Source: Metarhizium brunneum (taxonomy: Eukaryota > Ascomycota > Sordariomycetes > Hypocreales > Clavicipitaceae). From it: a DNA stretch of 64,000 nt. Made by a program: the position numbers and the translations under genes. Within the stretch, counting starts at the first letter, position 1, and each line of letters begins with the position of its first letter. A model generated the notes under the pieces. The model searched no databases. It saw only the letters and a list, made by a program, of their open reading frames with translations, and was not told the origin of the DNA. Location: positions 1,736,001 through 1,800,000 of the forward strand of contig NC_089426.1 in the NCBI RefSeq assembly GCF_013426205.1, in the 5' to 3' direction. Positions 1-13,646 of this stretch are shown here, in pieces.

Positions 1-1552
1 CCTCGTGCTGACTGGTCGGGATACGAGCATCATTGTCTCGTCTCGTCTCGTGGAATAGTAAATACGGAGCACTGTATATTCGCCTTCCTCCCTCATCTCT
101 CACCTTCAGCTCGGCTCATCCAAACGTCATCCAAATCCCGCTCCTCTCGTCTGAGATTCTGCCTTGGGACGCGCCTGTGCCATCCCAACCTAGATTACAG
201 CCCCCCACTGTCCAAGTCTTGTTGACTTGACAGCTTCCCACCTAGTTGTCTTTGCACGCCCCTTTGTTTCCAAGGATCTCTCCCAAGGTACCACGCGCTA
301 AGCTCACAAGTCCCGATGCGCCTCGCATAAACATAAAAACAGTAGGACGTTCAGTCATGGTAGCGTAAGAAATGCCCGTAAGAAACCAAAAAACCACTCC
401 ACCCACAATAACACCGTATCACTTATATACATCCAGGAGTGCAAGACAGGTAACAAGGAGGCAATGTAACTCAAGTCCGTAACTCAAGCCCCGACTGAGG
501 ACCATGCAACGTTCATGCCAGGGTTATGCATGAGCCCATGAAATGTATTGGAACTGCATTCTGTCTTGAGACCATACAACCCATGGCAGACAGTTGCTGG
601 CGAGGGAGCGTTATGAAAGTCCCGTCTCGTAGACTCGTCAGGCACTCGCCCTTGGCCTCTGTCCAGACACTCGCTAGCCGTAAGAAACGCTTACAATCTT
701 CTCCAAGGACAAATACCATGAGCCGTAGACGCAAAGGAATCAAAAACAGTTGCTAAACACGCTGCGCCGGAGAAAGAACCGCTTGTTGCGCTAAACAGAC
801 TGCCACGCCCCTCCGTCTTCGGAACGGATACTATTGGCAACTAGCTTTGGCGCCTTTTTCTCCTCGCGCCAAGTCATCAGGGTGCAACAACAGGTAAATC
901 ATTACCGTGTAACAAACGTGCCTGAGCCCAATATCCGTCCGAAACGGAATCATGTATCCATTCAAACGCCATGGCCCAAGGCAACAAAGATACCAATTGC
1001 GCTGCTGTGAATTCTCTTCTTCTCAGGAAGTAAAAATAAAATTGTGCCATATTCTTCAAAATTAAAACCAAATGACCAAAATGCCTATCGCCAACCTTTT
1101 TTTCTTGTGGTATATCACAGCCCCTTATACATCAACACATCGTACCCAATCGAAGTTACTAGAGCATTCGCCGTCAAACCACGTCACTCCAGTAACAACG
1201 ATCCATATTCCTCGAAAAGCGCCGGGGAATATCCAGAGGTAAAACTTGCTCGCCAAGGGATAGTAGTAGTGGTAGTAATCCTATGGCTTGAATCATGCCG
1301 GCTCAACCCTCACTCCACGGTCCACGTACTAGATGGGCTGCTTTATGCAATAGTAGTTCTTCACCTGCAAAATTATCTTGCTCGAGGTTGGGTGACAATT
1401 GCTGTGGTAGGATGCCTAATAAAAGGGCAATCGCTTCATGATTGCGCTGAACGAAACTCTTTTTGGCACTTCTTGTTTTATTTGTGTCCGCCGTAGTGTA
1501 TATGCCTGATGCCTTTGGCATAGTGGTATGAAGTTGCCATATCTTGCTCATA
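1..1552. other. intergenic, no gene seen
   Basis: Only short overlapping open frames without recognisable protein features are present. One TACGGAGCACT-type motif, related to the dispersed motif described elsewhere, lies near position 63. The right part is presumably the 3' flank of the minus-strand gene that ends at 1553. Confidence 0.6.
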
Positions 1553-3717
1553 TTATTGCATTTGGTTTCTGGAAACACCGTCTACCACTTGGGTGATGAC
1601 TCGCAGCCCGCTTCTACCGTCGTTAGGAACATAGTACCCTTGGGATTGATTAACCGGGGCATGAGGCATATCTCCTGTTCGGAATATCGGGGGCCCATTT
1701 GCCTCATAGTCTGGTCGTGGAGATCCTTCAAATGAGCCCCCTATAAATGGCGTATTGGGATTCATGGGAACTCCTTGGCCTATATAGGGGGGTTGCTGAG
1801 GATTGCCCTGAGTAGGGGTGTATGCATACATTGAACCTTGCCCTGGGCCAGTTGACCCAGGCTGAGGCTGTTGCCATTGCTGAGCATACATGCTGCTACC
1901 CCCTGGGCTAGCGTATTCGCTGAAGACCGACGGCCGTCGGCTGGTATCGTGGGGGCTGGTCACCATGTCCAGGGCTAAGGGCCCGCTAGGGGCAGTGACC
2001 GAGGTTTGATCTGTGACGGTGATGCCGTTGCTGTCCATGAAGGTGTGTGGCTGAGACGGTATGTCTGCGGGTAACATGCTGGGATTGAAGGAATGCCCTC
2101 GGACGGGTAGTTCACCGGTGAACGGGCCATGGCCACCGTGCAATGTTTGTGCTGAGCCAGGACCAGTCGTTGGCGTTTGGACCGCGCAGTGATGCTGCGT
2201 GTTGGCCTTGGGACGCTGCAATTCATGATCCTCCTCATCCTTGAGAAAATTTCCGTCTTCGTTTTCGGAGGCATAGTTCTCAGGAAGCTTATCTTCCGCC
2301 ATCACATACACTTCGGTGGATCCGTCTAGGGATTGTGTTAATGCCTGGCTCAATACAAATGACAACTGGAACTGCTCATAGCGCTGCGGGCACTGTTAGT
2401 TGGCTTACCAATCTCGCCGTTCTTGAAACGTTCTTCTTGTCTGGCCATCTTGAAAATCTCAGTTAAATACGGTTTTTTCTTGGCGTTGGTGTCGTTGTCC
2501 ATGAAGAATGATGACAGGGCTTCAGCAGTTGTTTCTTCTAACTTCTTCACATTGAGGCCAAGTTTTTGAATATCGTTATGCTGTCTGCCATTGGGCTCAA
2601 TTACAAGCCTCAATATATGCGCCAGTAGATGGACTCGTTCTATAGCCATGTGAGCTTTTAATGAAATTTGCCTTGCTGGTCAAGGACGAAATACAGAACA
2701 CACCTCGTTTATATAAATGATCCGGCTCCTTGTGCCTGACCTTGTCGTCTTTTGTAGGGCCCCATGGCTTTGGCCACCAATCTGGGGCCTTTTCGTCGCT
2801 GCCTGTGTATGGATGTGTTGATTGTTTCTTGGGCTCTACAGCCTTAACCCATGCCTTGGCTATCAACTTGCACGCAGTCTGTTGACAGTTCTTGAACCGT
2901 TGTTCGTAGAAGTTCCATACTGCATCACCATCACCAACTTTGATTCCTTTTCGTGATGATACCGTCATCGGCACATCGTCGTCTTCGTTGATTGGGTGGC
3001 GGGGTCGAGGTCGCTTGCGTCCAGATCGTGTAGGCCCTTCCAAATCATCAAAAATAGAACTGCGACGTCGATCCGAGGGTCGCATACGTCCAAAACTACC
3101 ACTTCTGCTGAAAGAGGCATCCTCGAGTTGCAGTCCATTATCCAATATGGGATCAGCGCCTACACAAAAAGAGGATGGTGTATGATCAGCATCAAGCCAG
3201 TGTGGCGCATCCCTCAACTTTTGCCAGGTAGCATATATTTTCATCTTACCAGAATTAACTCGAGCCATGACCTGTTGAAATTTGCTTTTGTCAAAAAACT
3301 GGCCAATCGTGATTGCGTCTAGCTTCTGAGGTGGACTGAGATATGTTATCGGCTCTCCATCTTCACTCATAACGGCAACGAAGTATTGCTTTCCAGCAAT
3401 CCCACACAGTGAACGGAGCGCCTCGGGAATTGCCTGTATAGATTCAAGTCGTCATGTTAGCGATATTCACGACTCCAGGGAATATTCTACAGGGGCCTCA
3501 CCATTGGGGGTTGACGTCGGTGCAAGTCATACGGCTCTTGATAGCGACTGTCCCCTGGATCGACGCCGTAGCGGTCTTGGAGGAAAGAATCAGGTCGTTG
3601 TACTGCATCGGCAACATATCTCTCCTGCGAGAACGAGGCATGCCTTGTGGTAGGAGGAAAACATGGCTGGAACGACGGCTGGCGTGGGAACTCATCCCGC
3701 GGGAGGGGTCGAACCAT
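1553..3717 (-). CDS. YDR124W-like helical-bundle domain protein (former DUF2841)
   Basis: Four exons on the minus strand: 3717-3502, 3433-2704, 2639-2409 and 2325-1553, giving 649 aa. Introns are 68, 64 and 83 nt; the last has a GTAAGC donor, a branch-like CATTAAC and a TAG acceptor. Residues about 243-392 carry the hallmarks of the fungal AFUB_07903/YDR124W-like helical bundle: a motif containing AKAWVKAVEPKKQ, then PDWWP, then HKEPDHL and a helical stretch. Residues 1-240 include a basic stretch (GRKRPRPRH) that could be a nuclear signal. The C-terminal 250 residues are rich in Q, P, G and S and look disordered. The molecular function of this family is not established; yeast YDR124W is known mainly as pheromone-induced. 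The third intron was chosen because shorter acceptors break the frame. The family call is confident; the exact N-terminus less so. Confidence 0.82.
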
Positions 3718-5627
3718 GGTTGGGTAATGAATGGGAGTCCGGCAGAGGGGCTCGAGCCGTCAGTAAAACTGAGCAGTCGTCACAACAAATCAGCCAGCCT
3801 TGGTACGTCAGCGATAAACCACAGGAGTAACTGATAAATGGCCGCTCTATGTTAAGGAGTTAGCGGCGCGACGATTAATGTAGTTACGACACGTCGAACA
3901 GTGTTCGCCTTACATGTTTGGTGCAACGATGGCAGAGAACAATCCGGCGACGCGATGGATGGCTGTCAATTGTACCCCGAAACCAACAACAAGTTTAAGA
4001 GCTCAGTGTCTTTGACAGTACACAATAATTGGACAGGGTACTGGCAGACCCATTTATCGCATGTCGTGCAAAGGTTGGCGTGATGTTCGGGTCCTAAGCT
4101 CAATGTGATTGAAGTATTTGTCGTGTCGACGACCAAGGATGCCAGTCGTGTTCAGTAAATGTCGTGTAACATTTGACAAGAATTAACTCGACATGAAGGC
4201 CAGTGAGAGTACCAGAGAAGCAGGTAGTATTGAGGGTTGGACAGGCCGTTGTTCTGTCTGGGTAATGCCGCGTGAAGACGATTTTGATCGTGCCTGATAC
4301 CTCAGAGTCTGTTGTCTGAAAACAACTAGTGCCTCGAGTTATAGAACGACCGCCTCGCTTGAATATGATGACTTCAATATTTCATGATCGTTTGAAACCC
4401 GGCGATATAGAGGGACCTGAACGTTGCGTCTGGGCGTGATGCTCAGTTTAGTCTGATCAGACAGCAATGGCGATTGTCCGAAGAGGAGCGGCACTGTAGA
4501 TGTGATCCAGATGATCGGGAAGACTCGTATAAGACAATCTTTGCCGTTTGGGTGAAAGGGCTGTAGAACAAATGGCAGCAAGGGTTTCGAAATGAGTAGT
4601 CGGTGTGAGCTGACCTGCAGGTCGGGGTTCACGATGTCGATGCAGTCACTATCACAACCTGAGGCTCTATGTGGCGCAGATAGGAAGGAGTTTCAAGGTA
4701 TCCTTGTGTTTAGATAGAACGCTCGCGATTAGAGGTAGTTTCTCGGCAACGTGACAAAAGTTCCGTACGTCGTTGATATGACATGAATATCCAGGACGTT
4801 TGAGATGGACTTGTGGTAGGCGGATCCTGCTTGTTGAATGTGAGGACCAGGTAAACAGAGCAGCACGGGCTCGACCAAGACGATCAAGTGAAATAAGTGA
4901 GAAGGGAGAGGAAGGAGTGTCGAGTAAAGTTTGGGGTGGAATGGCTGATAACGAGATGGGTGGTAGAAGGGTGGGTTAGGACCAGAGAGCCGGTATTCGT
5001 ACAATATGGGTTGGCCCTGAGCTGGGAGTGTGCAATGAATAAACGATGAGACCCCCCGCACTGGAAAATGTCTCTGCTCTCTTCCAGCTCTCCTACTCAC
5101 TGACAATTCTGACTGATAGTTTCCGTCACAATGCCTTGCCAAGGCCAATTACGGACAACTTGGGAGCGAGGAGGCCTGCCACTGGTGGGCGAGGAGCTAG
5201 AAGTTTTCCGCAACAAGCTCAAGAAAGCATTCAATATGGCAGAGGAGTACGGAGTACGGAGTAAGTAAGTTGGGGAGAAATTTGGGGGAGAACGATCGAG
5301 TGAAGCGGTGGCACCGACCAACCCTTGTGCGTTCAATATAGCTAAACCGGGGGACAGGTAGAGGGTAGCCAACTGGTACGCGACACCTAGAGCTGGAACA
5401 ATCTTTCTTCGTTTGAACAACTGTGGGTGGCACCCTTGGGTTATGATCACGGCGAGGACCAATAACGTACACCAAGTATGATGGGTGCCAGGGTTCTCAC
5501 AGGTAGCGAACCCCTGTTATGCTGCCCTGGTGGAGGCGCTGAACAGAATGGGCGAAGAGAGGCGAGGGTGTGGCAGAGAGCCCTGAGAGATGTATTGAGA
5601 GCGAATACATGCCCAGTACTGTGCTTC

Positions 5628-5673
5628 ATACGGAGTACAGAGCACAGTGAAGTGTACTCCGTACTCCGTATAC
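5628..5673. repeat. inverted copies of the ACGGAGTAC motif
   Basis: ATACGGAGTAC is followed after a short spacer by GTACTCCGTACTCCGTAT. The two arms are exact reverse complements over 11 bases and could form a hairpin. This is the clearest local example of the dispersed motif. Another tandem form lies at 5246-5263. Confidence 0.7.
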
Positions 5674-8600
5674 ATCATGTATTACGGCCCTGGCACAAGC
5701 CACCTTGAACAGGGCTACTTCCACAGGACCGGGAAACAGGAGTGAGCTGTGAATGGCGCAAGCTTGACCAGCATCCAGTAACGGCATCTGAACGGCATCG
5801 CACCGCACCGCCAAGGTCTGTGTACTATAGCTCAGGGAGGTGGTGTGGTGCGGGACGAGCCAGTCGAGAGAGCATTCTTTTGGGGTGTAGGGCGAGGGGA
5901 GACCGGACACCCAGACAAGGTATGCGGCAAGGACCCTGTCAACAGCCCTGGCCACATCCGTCCAAGACGCTCAAGCCTACCTAGGAATGGAGGGGAGGAT
6001 GGGGCCAGGGTGGCAGCACCGTGAAGACGGAGGGGGTGTGGTAAGACAAGCTCCTCGAAGAGCTGGAGCTGTTTGGAGATCTGTCTGTTTTGGGACCAAC
6101 GGCTAGCGGACATGGGACAAGGCGCCGATTGTGAAAGGGACCAAGACGACGTCGCCAGGCGTGGGTGGCTTTGTGTTGGCGTCCTGCTGGTGAGAGGCGG
6201 CAAGCGGCCGCAACGCCCGTCGATGGAGGAATTGGCCAGTGATGTTCCTTGCTGATGCAGACTGTTGGTGCTCCTTACGAATTACAATATATCCTGCCAT
6301 CATTAAGAAGTCTCGGATGGCGAATGGTGCCGTATGCATTTGATCCCGACTTGCCAATGCCAACTGCCGGTGACCAGCATACGCACCAGCACTAGCGGCA
6401 ACGGTAAACGTTTAGATATTGTAACATGGCGGAGGGCCTTTCCGTGTGGGATACTATGTCATGAAGAACACATTTGTGGTATATGCAACTGTCCCTTGAG
6501 AAGCGACGGAGAAAAATGCCCAGCAGGCGGATGAACACTGAGTAGTTGTTTCCGTGATTGATAAAAGACACCTAACCAGGCCGGGAGAAAAGGAAGTTGT
6601 CGACCAAGCGTCGTATGTTAATGTCCAGGCAACATTTTTGCAACGTGATGGGGGCAATTCCCACAGTGAGATCGAAGTAGACGGCTCTGAGAGGACAACC
6701 AAGTCTGCGCGGTATGTAGACAGAGTTGTATTCACGAGTACGGCCAATAAGTAGATGATGTGAACTGATCCACGAAGTAGCCCGCATTGATACTAGGATT
6801 CGAATAGAATACTTCTGCGTTGTCAGATGGTTGTGATTGTGATGAATGGCCGCATACCGAGCGCGGCATACCCAATGATGAGGAATATACTGAGTATTCT
6901 GCAGTCTCTCCAAGAGTACCATTGATACGTCGAATCGCACGATGAGCCTCTTCGATATGCACATGGGCCGAATAGGTGCCGGCAAGGTTAAGCGTTTTGG
7001 GTTCAGGCAAACAAGACCAAAGCGGACTAACAACCATATATCAGGCCGCATGCCTTTCACAGGAAAGAGGAGACGGTGAACAAGATACCAGCCGGAGAAT
7101 ACAAACAATCATAGTTTGTGACCGCGGGACCAAATCTCAAGTGCCTGGCCCAAGTGTCAGATGAATTGTCTAGAAGGGATACTCGCTGCACGAACCTTGC
7201 TTGGCCGAGAAAGATGAATCTCGAAAAAAAGATGATGCTTAGTATATCCAGTCTGTCAGTCAAGGCGGAGTATACTCCGGATCGTACCCATTGCAGTGGG
7301 GTGGGACAGTAGCGATGACGATTACGGTGCACCAAGTTTGGCCAGTATTGCTAGGTTCAATGTTCAGATGTCCCAAAATGATGCGGCCACTTCCATCTGC
7401 GATACGAAGTACTAGATGCTCAAGCCAGACGTTGCAGAAGTATGCCGCGAGGGACCAGGATCTGCACGATCTGATGCCTTTGCTGATTTTACCATCGCTC
7501 CTTCCCTGTTTTTGCGCCTACTCATCCATGGCTCCAAGTCTCATCCCTTTCCATTGCATTTCTTCCCCTCTCCACTTTTGCACCTCTTCCGCCTCGATCA
7601 CTCTCTGGGACCAGGATAGCCGGTGCAGTCTTCGACATGCATCCCAAAAATCCATTTACCATGCGTCACGCCTCCAATTGAACTAGATCCGACCCAGCGA
7701 CAATGCTACGGAGGACCCTGACGGTGATTAAACACCACAGGCCACACATACAAGCCACGCAGGCCTGCATGCCTGCACTAGCATTCGCGTGTTGATGTTG
7801 AACTCGATGCTGCCCACCAGATGTACGTGAGGTCTTCGGGGCAGTGCATATGGTATGCACATATGCAGGAAAATACCTCGTTTTCTTCCTTCGTTGGTCC
7901 AGATTCAGCCAAGGAGAGTCAACCGGGCATCATAACCGCTTCCCCGCCCCGGTTACCAGGGCCTGTCTGGGGACTATGTATGAGCCATGAATGGCAGCAT
8001 GGATACGGAGTGCTATGAAGCACTCTTCGTCGGTTGCGAAACAGCGGCTAGGGCTCCAACAGTCAACCGAGAGTTGCAGACACAGGCAAAAAGTCCGCCA
8101 GAAGTTAGAACCAATTCTCTCGGAACGCCCCGTGATCACAGCTTTGGAGACAACAAACAGCCTCACCATGCAGCCAACACAAGAGGGTTGCATCAAACGG
8201 GCCCGTTACGGCGTCTTCGCTCATAGCCCGTCCGTTCCACTGGAACGCGCCCACCAAGTTTCTCTCAGGCTTACTTACCACTTTGTCCATGCCCCTGCAA
8301 CTCGGCAATTGGTGTTGGATTGGAGGTATCCAAGGCATCGGGAATGAGCCGGGGTCTGTCCGCGAGATAGGCACTAACTGCATACCTGCATTTACAATGC
8401 AAGCGGGGGCTGTCATCATCAAGTCAAGAAACAACTTGGGTCCAATCATAAGCGGACACCCCAGTCTGTGTTTATACAACTTCGATCGAAGACCAATATT
8501 CCGTATACTACATACATATTGTCCGGAGTAAGTGAAGATACAAAGAACGAGATCATCGCGATGCAGGAAAAGGAATATGATGCGCAAATAGTGTCGTTGT

Positions 8601-11600
8601 TCAGATATCTAGGGCTTAAGGCTCTAAGGCCCATTGGCCACCCCAACTCCAAACTGGCGGCACACATATTCGAACACACATCACCTATTCTTCATTGTTG
8701 TGCTCAGGATAAGAATATTCAGTGCGAAGTGCTCCGTAGTAGCGGTCTTCTTTACGGAGCACTCGCAGTTTCCCTACCAAGCCTCAAGTTGCTGCTCAGC
8801 TGGAGGAACAAGCACCTGTGGAAACAGTCATAGCTCACTCTATGCCCTCATGATGGTAATACCTGAAAGTCTTGCGAATCGTAACTCGCATCTTTGTTTC
8901 TATCTTCCCCTTCCCGTTGAATCCCGTTCGTTCCTCTTCGTCTCTCACTCTTCCAGCTCTCAGAAATTCAAGCTCTTGTGTTAATATGATGTCTCACTCT
9001 ATAGCTCGGCCTGGTCACTGATTACCAGACTACAAAATATGTGACATCTCATGTGCTTGACCATGCTCGTTGTTTCGCTGCTGCTACCATTTTGTTCCAA
9101 GATGGACAATCGCGGACGGCGAAGAGACTTTGCCAGGTCGCGAGTGAGACAAAGCCCTGCCCAGAGTTGATATACAATACGGGATCATCATCATCTTCGC
9201 CTTCACTTCTAGTTTGGTCGCCTACGGATTCTCACATAATGAACGTCAGGATGCGCTCCATTCATGCCTTGAGCATACCACGGCATGTTCATATTTCACA
9301 ACGGCTCGCGAACTCTGCCACTGTACGATGTCAGGTTGCGCACCACAAAGAAAACCTTCTCGCCAAGGATTTGATACTAATATAGCGACATATGCTCTAT
9401 TAATAGCGACTATGTTTCTCACTTTCAACACTGGACCCATCACTGCCGGCTTCTACTGTTGCCTGATATTCATACCTGTCCCCGAAACCAGCATGGGCGA
9501 GGTGGCAAGGGAAGGGGGGGAAATCCATCAAATCTACAAGCAGCCAGCTCCCTAGGCGGACCAATAGTCGGATGATAAAGGCTATCTAACTATTGGTCTC
9601 TGCAGGATACGTTTGGCTACAGATATGGAATGATGCTTTATCAGTGTTATCGGCAATACTGATCCCTGCTGCGGTTTAAGGGCGATGGCGTTGACCTGTG
9701 TATGCGTCCGGAAAGTTAATATCTTCACTCACGTGAGCACAGAGTTTAGTTCCACAACCTGCCAACCAAATATGGTAAGTTCTGTCATCTCTATGCAACA
9801 AAATAAGATAGGTTCTAGCTACCACAAGAATTCGAGATATTGTTGCAAAAACACTAGGTCTAAGTAAGTGCACGCACACCTATGCTCTCTCTACTCGATA
9901 GTAATAATACACAGATATCCATAATTCAGCTACCCGTCAGCGACTAAGAAAGCGGCTAGTCCACTTAGTTGCCAACGGGTATCCATTGTAACAACAAAGT
10001 CGAGACCGGGACCAGACCAATTACCACTTACACCTCTCATCGATACTAGTAGCGCACAAGCTGCAAACACCCGCAATAGCGCCATTAGCTCAAAGGCTTT
10101 TCATGCCCCATCAGTGGACAAACAATCCAGCTCCGCCGGAGAGGTTAGGAGCAGTTTAGTGTCGAGAGCCAGGGTGGTGTTTCTACATAGTACATGTAGT
10201 ATGTACTTGGCCCGTTGCATAGCCGGCCAACCAGATTTCCGAGTTTGCACCCGGGCCACTTGCTCCAATCAATCTTGGGCTAAAATGTTGTCGGACGCGG
10301 AACGGCTCGGAGTGCTAGCCTGGCGTAATGTCCCCATACCACTGGGATGCTGAGGGCAGCAGGTCCATCAATGTGCAAGGACAGGTCCACAAGGTAAGGT
10401 CGGCAATTTCATTATTCCGGCTTGAACGGACCAGATTGTTCATCCGTTCGTCAACAAGAGCTCAGTGCAGCCACATTGGGACGTACTGTATGGAGCTGGA
10501 TCTTCGGGACCACCAGGTACTCTATACTTCAGAACACCGTGCCACGGCCATGTCGATTGGTTCAGCACGGTGTGGTGATGGAGGTGTGTCGGGGATGGCG
10601 AGACGGTGCTAACACCACCCAGTTCTATGTATTAGATCCCATCAACCAACCTGCAATGCGGCGTCAGATGACGCCCACAAGATCTAATTTTATCTACTTG
10701 GCAGCCCGATTGCGAACAATGTCAACTGTGGAAGGACATTTCACGAGGGTACATTTCCAAGATGCACAGCAGCGATTCAATGCTCATTCTACCTTATGGA
10801 GTACTCCTGTCCTCGGTGCAACGAACGAGACTCGCGAGCAAGGTGCACCCGTAGATGCTGGTCAAACACTTGACATGGCTGGAAAGCATCATGTGGGATC
10901 AGAAACCTTGCTACCAAGACTCTCACACAATTGGAGTCAAGGCGTTGGAAAATCCGAGTTGCCATGTCATCCACTTCCGTTCACAATCTACCAGCCCGAA
11001 ATGCGCATTGCACATTCAGGTAAAGCCCTTATATGTCTCCAGTGGCTAATGAATACGCATTTCGTCTCTTCAGAAATTGCGGAAGTGGCCTCGGGCTGTT
11101 GGAAGCGGACATGAATTTGCAAATTGGGATGTCTCACTCAGAAGCTACAACAAAATAAGAAATTATAGATTTCTCGGGGAAACTGCACTACTCAGTCCGA
11201 TGCAAGCCAGAAGAGTGCTTGAATTCACTACTGTACATAGCCCCCCCATGGCTCCAATGCAGGCCATTTCCGCACCTCCATTGTGGCTGCGGAACGCCTT
11301 TCAGCCAACGGACCCATGACGATCAGGGATTTGAATGATGGAACTGGTTGATAAAAGACTGCATGGGACTCCCACATCTCAGATCTAGTCATGCGCTTTG
11401 GGTAATGACAGAGCTATTAGCCTGTACGGAGTAATCAGCTCGCAATGTCAAACCAAAAGCGTGATTGATAGCCAGGCTCATCCTGGCCGTGGGTTTATGA
11501 CCAGTCGGAGCGGCTTCTGAAGCCCCACGATATGCAAGGAGATCTTGGGCTGAGAGGAGGCGCTCAACCGACTGCGATAGAGGGAGTAAATACATACTAC

Positions 11601-11802
11601 TCCGTACATGAAAAAGAAAGAAGAAGAAGAAAAAAAAATCAGCCAGGACGGCAATGCCTTTTGGCCGCGGGACCAGGTGTTCGTCATAGGCAATGGCGGT
11701 TTGATTGCTGTCACAAAGAAGCCCCCCGAAATATGTTTCAGCTGACATACATATAACTAATTTGTCTATGGAGACAAGGCTATGTAGGGCATTTCACTCT
11801 TG

Positions 11803-11826
11803 TAGTACGGAGTATTCGCGAATACT
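11803..11826. repeat. ACGGAGTA motif joined to a 16-bp perfect palindrome
   Basis: TAGTACGGAGTATTCGCG is read at the left, and AGTATTCGCGAATACT, a perfect 16-bp palindrome, overlaps it. It lies in the gene desert. No function can be assigned; a dimeric factor site or simple motif decay are both possible. Confidence 0.55.
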
Positions 11827-12139
11827 ACTTCAACTTCAACAAGGATTACCTACATGAAGAATGGTGCGTGAGCATCCAGAAGTCGGGCATTTTAAAACTG
11901 CCATGGACAAGCTTGGGCAGGGATTTGCGGAAATGACATTGGGCAAATGACAACTGCAGGTGCCCCTTTGCCATGAATACGGAATATACTTCGTGTAAGG
12001 CTGGAGATGAATACTGCAGCCATACCCGTAGATTCTTACAATTTTTCGCCATCTGTGGACTTTTTATAACGGGCAGACCACTGCAATTTCCCGAGAGCTT
12101 AATATGAGGCTCGTGCTGAGAAACTGCAACGCCTTGATG

Positions 12140-12249
<110 letters not shown>

Positions 12250-13628
12250 CACGGACTGCGGAGGACTAGTACTCCATGCGCAACGCCTATGCCCGTTCTG
12301 CAATCAGCTCCATTACTCGCTGCTTGGGCTGGTCTGGGCTGTCACACATAGAACCGCCTGCGACAGTTATTCCAGACTTTGGCTATGGCTGTGTTGCGTA
12401 ATACCAGTCGTATATGCTGCCAAACCCCATCCTTCTGCAGTGAGGATGGCTCAATGTACTTGCGTTTGTTCTTCAGGCATTCACATCACCATACTACCCG
12501 CGGGGAATTGTATGTAGGCGGCTTGACCAACTCTACTGAGTATGGTTCGGTCTACGTCTAATTATTCACTCATCGGCCAGCACTCGTTTCAAATGATGAG
12601 AGACAAAGCTATCATCTCGTTTCCAGCACGTACCAAACTGGATCAAAAGGGCACAGGTTGGCCACTGCGGCTTGGCTCCTTCGCTGAACACCCCCCTTCA
12701 AATGGGACTCACCAGTCAAAGCAGAGTGGTAACTCGGTACTGCTAGTATTCCGTATCATAATTTCGAAGCCTCACCGTTCTTGGAATTACCAACAAGCAT
12801 CTGTTGTGGAGCGTCGGCTGGTCCAAGTTGAAGTCGTGGCATCGTTCTTTGGGCTGATTTTACCACGGACAAAATGACGATTCAGTGCGCTGTTATGCAT
12901 ACTCACGCTTGTGGATTTAGAGCCACTCTGTGATTATCGTGGTCCGCACATACTATGTACCATGGACGTTCCGCAGCGACTGCATGTGTACTCCGTACAA
13001 CCGGCCAAACCAAGTCGGATAACTCAGTCCGATGCACAACATGGCCAGGCTCATGACATCCGCCCAACAGGACAGCGATTCTTTAGTTCACCTCTTTTAT
13101 CTACAATTTTAGTTGTCATGGCTGGGTTTTGTATATCCACTTTCATTGTGCATAGCAGCATTTCCGTGGCACTTGTCTGGCCAAACACCGCTCTACAGCA
13201 CCCTTCTGGCAAAATTGCAGAACAGCCATGTCTCATGCACGCACTCGGGGCACAAAACAACGGAGGTAAGGGGAGGGGGGGGAAGGCCCCCAGGAAAGGC
13301 CCCCATTCCCCTCCCTCAGGGCGTTGCCGTGAGGACACCACTTTCAAACATCTGGACCCATATGAAGTTGGAGAAACGCATGTCAGTGGATTAAAACCCG
13401 ATGCTCCGGTTCTATTGTCAGATGAAGGGGGCCCCAGATGGCCCAAACGCACAAAATCGGACTCGGAGCCTATTGCATTTAAGGCCGCTGACGTTGGTTA
13501 CTGCCAGTGGAACATCTTGGCCTGCAAAAGGCAACAGTGAAGTCGTGAGGGTCACGTTGGCTGAGGCCGAGGCCATGGTGCTCACTCTCACCCCAGCATC
13601 AAGCAAGGATAGTACGACGCTATGTACA

Positions 13629-13646
13629 GAGTACTCCGTACTCCGC
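13629..13646. repeat. tandem ACTCCGT motif
   Basis: AGAGTACTCCGTACTCCGC is a tandem pair of the dispersed intergenic motif. Further single copies were noted near 11598, 12987 and 21326, and degenerate ones near 63, 8002, 8732, 8746, 56565, 60483 and 63405. Confidence 0.6.

Noticed and set aside
2326..2408. Shorter introns (25, 34, 37 or 43 nt) in the YDR124W-like gene
   Set aside because: All are too short for fungal introns and put the following exon out of frame; only the 83-nt version restores the long last exon.
10422..11114. 230-aa plus-strand frame in the gene desert
   Set aside because: Its composition looks random, it has no recognisable motif or membrane or signal segment, and no exon chain extends it.
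12911..13540. 209-aa plus-strand frame
   Set aside because: It contains one hydrophobic patch but otherwise low-complexity sequence around GGKGRGGK, and overlaps equally long frames on the other strand.
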